Assembly (NCBI GenBank): GCA_003952965.2
Contig: CM025855.1
Coordinates: forward strand, 586,840 to 650,839
Direction: 5' to 3'
Length of the DNA stretch: 64,000 nucleotides
Source of the DNA: Morella rubra
Lineage: Eukaryota; Streptophyta; Magnoliopsida; Fagales; Myricaceae
Shown here: positions 60,157-64,000 of the stretch, one piece after another
How positions within the stretch are numbered: position 1 is the first letter of the stretch
Layout of the letters: each line of letters opens with the position of its first letter
Notes under the pieces: generated by a model
The model's input: only the letters and a program-made list of their open reading frames with translations
What the model was told of the DNA's origin: nothing
The model's database searches: none
Made by a program: the position numbers and the translations under genes

Positions 60157-61947
60157 TCATTTTTTCGATCTTGAAACCCTTCTGATCAAAGCCAGAAAAC
60201 AAAGCACGCGATAGAGTACAAAGAAACCAACCAAGATGTAAATATTTGTCCATCTCTGCCTCTCATGAAGCCCTCTCTTCTCTAAGACATCGCCTCCAGT
60301 CACCATGCACTCTTTGTTATCTTCGTACCATATCAAGCACGTTGAGACAAGGCAAGAATACTCATTGATAAGGAGGGCGTCAAGCGCATATTTATACATT
60401 GAGAGGAAGTGCATGAAAAGCCAGTACTTCGGCAAACTGTCCGCAGAGATGAAGTAGCCAGAGAAGAGAAAAAAAGCTCCTAAAAGTACTGCCACAAGCG
60501 AAGTACCCGCAATGTAGTTTGGAGCAAGAGAGCTTACGAACAGGACGAATGAGTTTCCCATTAGTGCTGTTACCCATATGACCAATACAAAGTAACCGAA
60601 GGCTTGCCATGAAGCGCAAAGACCTACCAAGAAATAGACTGAGACCGAGTATATGATTGCGATGGCGAGCAAGTACGGCAAGAAAACAAGGGTATTTGCG
60701 ATGAGATATGAAGAGAGTCTATACGCCCCACTTGAGGTTTCTCTTAAAAGTATTGGCCTTTCATTGATGAAGATTGGAAGGGTTTCAGTTGTAGATGAGA
60801 GAAGGAAGGTGAGAGTAAAAGCGAAGAGACCGAACCTCTTTTCGATGCCTTGCTTGTCATAACCGATATTAATGTAAATGGTTCCAAGAACTAGACCCAC
60901 GACAAGAGCTTCTAATGTGTTGGTTAGAAGAAGCTGTCTGGTTCTGTAAATGATCTTCCAAAACCTGTTATAAAGGGCGAGGATCTCGTGTACCATAGAG
61001 CTCCTGTATCTTGTCTTTCTCGCTACATCAGCGGAAGGCAAGCCTGTGAAATTATTGGGTGATGAAGGTAGTGAAGGGGGTGTGATGGGCTTAAGCTCAA
61101 TGAGTTGGCTAAGTATTTCCATGGCATATTCTAGTGCATTGAGCTGTGGAGGGACATCGAAGCCATTTGAGACTAAGAATGATTGCAGTGAAGGAAGTGT
61201 CCCATGATGCACCACTGTCCCTTTTGATAGCAGGAGGATTCCATCAATGGTAGAGAGGATCTTGAAGCTTGGTTGGTGTATGGACAAAACAACAGTGCGA
61301 TTACGAGAGGTGGCTATCGATTTAAGGGTTTGCATTACGTTGAAAGCTGACGAGCTATCGAGGCCTGAAGTGGGCTCGTCGAGAAGTAACACTGCAGGGT
61401 CATGGAGAAGGCTTAGGCCTATCGAAACGCGTCTTCGTTCACCACCCGACAGGCCATGAGCCAGCCTGGTGTTTTGTAAATGTGTGAGCTTGAGCTCGGT
61501 GAGAAGAGAGGAAACAATGGCGGCAATATTAGATGTTTTAGGAACTAGAAGACGAGCAGCAAAGGCGAAGGTCTCAGCGATGGTGAGAAGTGGAAGGCAT
61601 GCATCGTGCTGGGGGACATAGGCGGAGAGTTTGCGAAAAGAGGAAGGCTTGAGAGGGGAAGAATTGAGAAGAAGAGTGCCATTTGTGGGTGAAGTTCGGG
61701 CGGCTAGAATGTCTAGAAGAGTGGATTTTCCAGCACCGCTGGGGCCAACAATTGCCAAGATTTGAGAGGGATAGGCAGTCAGAGAGACATCACGGAGGAT
61801 GTAAGTGGGAGGGGTTGTGGTGCAGGGTTTGAAGAGGAAGATCAGTGGCGCAATGGTTGTGGAGGTGGTGGATGATTTCGTATACGAGATTGAAGAGGCT
61901 GCTAATTTGTAGCCATTGAGTGGGGGTATTGGTGATTGATCTTCCAT
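60157..61947 (-). CDS. ABC transporter G family, half-size (ABCG4/ABCG8-like)
   Basis: Intronless minus-strand gene of 596 residues starting MEDQSPIPPLNGYKLAASSI. An upstream in-frame ATG would add 67 residues of unlikely leader, so I prefer the second; the family is usually 580-600 residues. The nucleotide-binding domain comes first: Walker A GPSGAGKST at 68-76, Q-loop region YVPQHDACLPLLTIAE, signature LSGGERRR from 166, Walker B VLLLDEP at 186-192 and the H-loop SIHQPS. About six membrane spans follow (for example ALVVGLVLGTIYI, LFAFTLTFLLSSTTETLP, GAFFLFSGYFIS and the last, ILVGFFVLYRVLCFLALI). This is the reverse order typical of WBC-type exporters. It must dimerise to work. Substrates of this branch are poorly known. 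Intact. Confidence 0.93.
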   Translation of the reverse strand: MEDQSPIPPLNGYKLAASSISYTKSSTTSTTIAPLIFLFKPCTTTPPTYILRDVSLTAYPSQILAIVGPSGAGKSTLLDILAARTSPTNGTLLLNSSPLKPSSFRKLSAYVPQHDACLPLLTIAETFAFAARLLVPKTSNIAAIVSSLLTELKLTHLQNTRLAHGLSGGERRRVSIGLSLLHDPAVLLLDEPTSGLDSSSAFNVMQTLKSIATSRNRTVVLSIHQPSFKILSTIDGILLLSKGTVVHHGTLPSLQSFLVSNGFDVPPQLNALEYAMEILSQLIELKPITPPSLPSSPNNFTGLPSADVARKTRYRSSMVHEILALYNRFWKIIYRTRQLLLTNTLEALVVGLVLGTIYINIGYDKQGIEKRFGLFAFTLTFLLSSTTETLPIFINERPILLRETSSGAYRLSSYLIANTLVFLPYLLAIAIIYSVSVYFLVGLCASWQAFGYFVLVIWVTALMGNSFVLFVSSLAPNYIAGTSLVAVLLGAFFLFSGYFISADSLPKYWLFMHFLSMYKYALDALLINEYSCLVSTCLIWYEDNKECMVTGGDVLEKRGLHERQRWTNIYILVGFFVLYRVLCFLALIRRVSRSKK

Positions 61948-62259
61948 GGAGGTGTTGATGGAGAGGATGGAGGGAAATGGTAAGTGAAAAGAGAGGGATA
62001 GATATGGGGAGATATGTTGCAGACGCTTTCCATGAGTGTTGAGTATAATGTTGGTGGCAGATAAGAAGAAAGTCAGAATTAAAAAGTTTTTGGGCTGCCA
62101 CTTGGACGTTGTTTTACAAAATTGGACACTGATTAGAAATAAATCCAATCATATGTCCAATTGACCCTAAATTAATGCATGGAATAAAGTACGTAAGAGA
62201 AGCAGTTTTAATTTTCCATTTCCTTTTTCTTATAAAAGAATGTCATATCAAACGACGCA

Positions 62260-62534
62260 GTTTGTTTCTCCTAACTCATAAAATATAAGTTATTCACTTC
62301 CAAATTCCAATTTTCGTTGACATGTGAAATTCCGTTTTGATGGCTATTGACAATATTAATGTATATTATATATTTACAACTTTCTGTCCATATTTCTCTT
62401 TTGTATCACTAGCTATTGACATCAACCAAAATCACGAGCTGCAACCGATATATTTGTAAAAGTTAAATAGAACATGTAAATAGCAACTACACAAAATACA
62501 TTTTCGAACAATATATGTATACTCGCAGCCTCGA
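62260..62534. repeat. 275-bp tandem duplication upstream of ABCG, copy 1
   Basis: From GTTTGTTTCTCCTAAC to CGCAGCCTCGA. It is followed directly by a nearly identical copy. Confidence 0.95.
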
Positions 62535-62809
62535 GTTTGTTTCTCCGAACTCATAAAATATAAGTTATTCACTTCCAAATTCGAATTTTCGTTGACATGT
62601 GAAATTCCGTTTTGATGGCTATTGACAATATTAATGTATAATATATATTTACAACTTTCTGTCCATATCTCTCTTTTGTATCATTAGCTATTGACATCAA
62701 CCAAAATCACGAGCTGCAACCGATATATTTGTAAAAGTTAAATAGAACATGTAAATAGCAACTACACAAAATACATTTTCCAACAATATATGTATACTCG
62801 CAGCCTCGC
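62535..62809. repeat. 275-bp tandem duplication upstream of ABCG, copy 2
   Basis: Differs from copy 1 at only a handful of positions, so the duplication is recent. It lies about 590-860 bp upstream of the ABCG start. Confidence 0.95.
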
Positions 62810-64000
62810 AAATTCCGTTTGTTCAAGTGTTGTAAGTTCTCTCATCACCAGGATGGTGGTTTAGTGGTGCGTGGATTGTGACTAAGATCCAATGTTTATT
62901 TTCAATGACGGTTCAAATCACAGTGCTCTATTATGCTCTGATAGTCTTTGCGCCATGTAAAATTTTCAAGTTTTAAGTGATAGCGTACTAAAATTTTCAA
63001 GTTTTAAGTGATAGCGTACTTTAACCAGACTTCGTGATGGTCCATCTTCTCATGAAAATCTTTTTTTCTTAGCAAAAGAAAAAAAGTTCTCTGAATTTGT
63101 TCTCATGACTTTGTTAGTACTTGCTTGGCACTGAATAGTTTCCTTCACTCTTTTGGTACTTTTCTTTGCCCTTGGGCTCTACTATAGGTGCATTGAAGTA
63201 CGTACTTTGGTATATAAACATGATAAGATGTCTAACACCAAGTGAAGAGGATGACCCGGGAAGAAACAAATAGAAAAAAAGATGTGGATTAAAGAGATTT
63301 TTCAACAATGTTGTATTAGGATTCGGATATCATGCAACTTCTATCTATCTTGAAAAGTACTATGGGGTCTACAAAATTTGAAAGTTTATGATGCTTGATA
63401 ATCCATGGAGCTTGATTTTGGCCAACTTAGGCTCAGCATATGCACGCTTGATTATTGTCCCGGGTCCTTTGTTCCTCTGTTTCTTTCTTTTTCTAGCACT
63501 AGATGCATGTGGGATGTACGTAATAATTGGCTAACGAAAGGGCAAAAGAACACACTTATAAACTCCAAGGAATGATGATTATAAAATTTATCGTAGAAGC
63601 TGGCGTTTTTTGTCAAATTGGTGGAAGAGGAATCATGTGATCATATTCACTATAGGAGATTCATAATATAATACTCGGAAAGTGTTTGGGATTGGTGGAA
63701 TTCGCTCTTTAAAACACATGAGATGCCATTAGCTCTCCTTCCTGCTTCACGAGATCACTATTCTCTCACATCTCTCTCTCTCTCTCTCTCTCTCTCGTGT
63801 GTACGTAATTGTCCTAGCTAGCTAGCTTTTAATTTGCACAAAAAACTTTGGCCAACTCCACACTTGACGACAATCATTGCATTCAATAGCTGCGCAATCC
63901 GTGACACTACCTTGCAATTGCATATACAAGCCGACAAACAGTAGTTACCATCCTGCATCAGGATTGATAATTAGCTAATAGTTTCTTCCACATCGGATGA
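62810..64000. other. Intergenic DNA to the window end
   Basis: No gene recognised. Contains a 31-bp perfect tandem repeat (62958-63019, unit TAAAATTTTCAAGTTTTAAG plus TGATAGCGTAC) and a TC microsatellite (63771-63796). Confidence 0.5.
63771..63796. repeat. TC microsatellite
   Basis: About 13 uninterrupted TC units. Confidence 0.95.

Noticed and set aside
61948-62148. N-terminal extension of 67 residues on the ABCG protein
   Set aside because: The extension does not resemble the family, and MEDQSPIPP gives the usual length; the upstream ATG is probably in the 5' UTR.
1-64000. CRISPR arrays, bacterial operons, rRNA or tRNA genes
   Set aside because: None seen. The repeats present are microsatellites, tandem duplications and inverted-repeat transposons; no cloverleaf with both Pol III boxes was recognised.

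Overview
The window is nuclear DNA of a flowering plant, most likely a woody core eudicot. The evidence is multi-exon genes with GT-AG introns, AT-rich intergenic DNA full of short inverted-repeat transposons, CT/TG/AT microsatellites, and clearly plant-type proteins: a group IIe WRKY factor, plant-type SGT1 and a tandem array of UGT88-like glycosyltransferases. I could not fix the species.

Layout. 0.4-3.0 kb (+): the 3' end of an unrecognised gene. 3.5-11.5 kb: gene-poor DNA with small transposons. 11.9-13.4 kb (+): a WRKY22/27/29-type transcription factor in three exons. 16.8-18.8 kb (-): the mitochondrial complex I subunit NDUFA5/B13. 20.4-23.0 kb (-): an RPA43-like subunit of RNA polymerase I. 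26.7-32.5 kb (+): the co-chaperone SGT1 in ten exons. 34.9-37.9 kb (+): the TRAPP subunit TRAPPC1/BET5. 39.3-56.7 kb (+): four intact single-exon UGT88-like genes in two pairs, plus two broken copies. 60.2-61.9 kb (-): an intronless half-size ABCG transporter of the ABCG4/ABCG8 type.

The housekeeping genes (NDUFA5, RPA43, SGT1, TRAPPC1) are independent single-copy-type genes. The accessory region is the UGT cluster. It grew by tandem duplication: 45.9-49.7 kb and 52.1-55.6 kb are copies of one unit that includes promoter, gene and 3' flank. It contains decaying remnants and several transposon insertions.

The most unusual object lies at about 50.3-51.35 kb, between the two duplicated units. 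Two inverted repeats of about 180 bp, roughly 90% alike by eye, flank an open reading frame of 171 codons. That frame is a fragment of a host coiled-coil (NT-C2/myosin-heavy-chain-related) protein, so the object looks like a small transposon that captured a gene piece. Other points of note are a TRAPPC1 3' splice site duplicated in tandem, a 636-bp near-palindrome upstream of the second UGT, a fold-back element nested inside another small transposon, and a recurrent AT-rich MITE family. All calls were made by eye; no alignment or database search was run.
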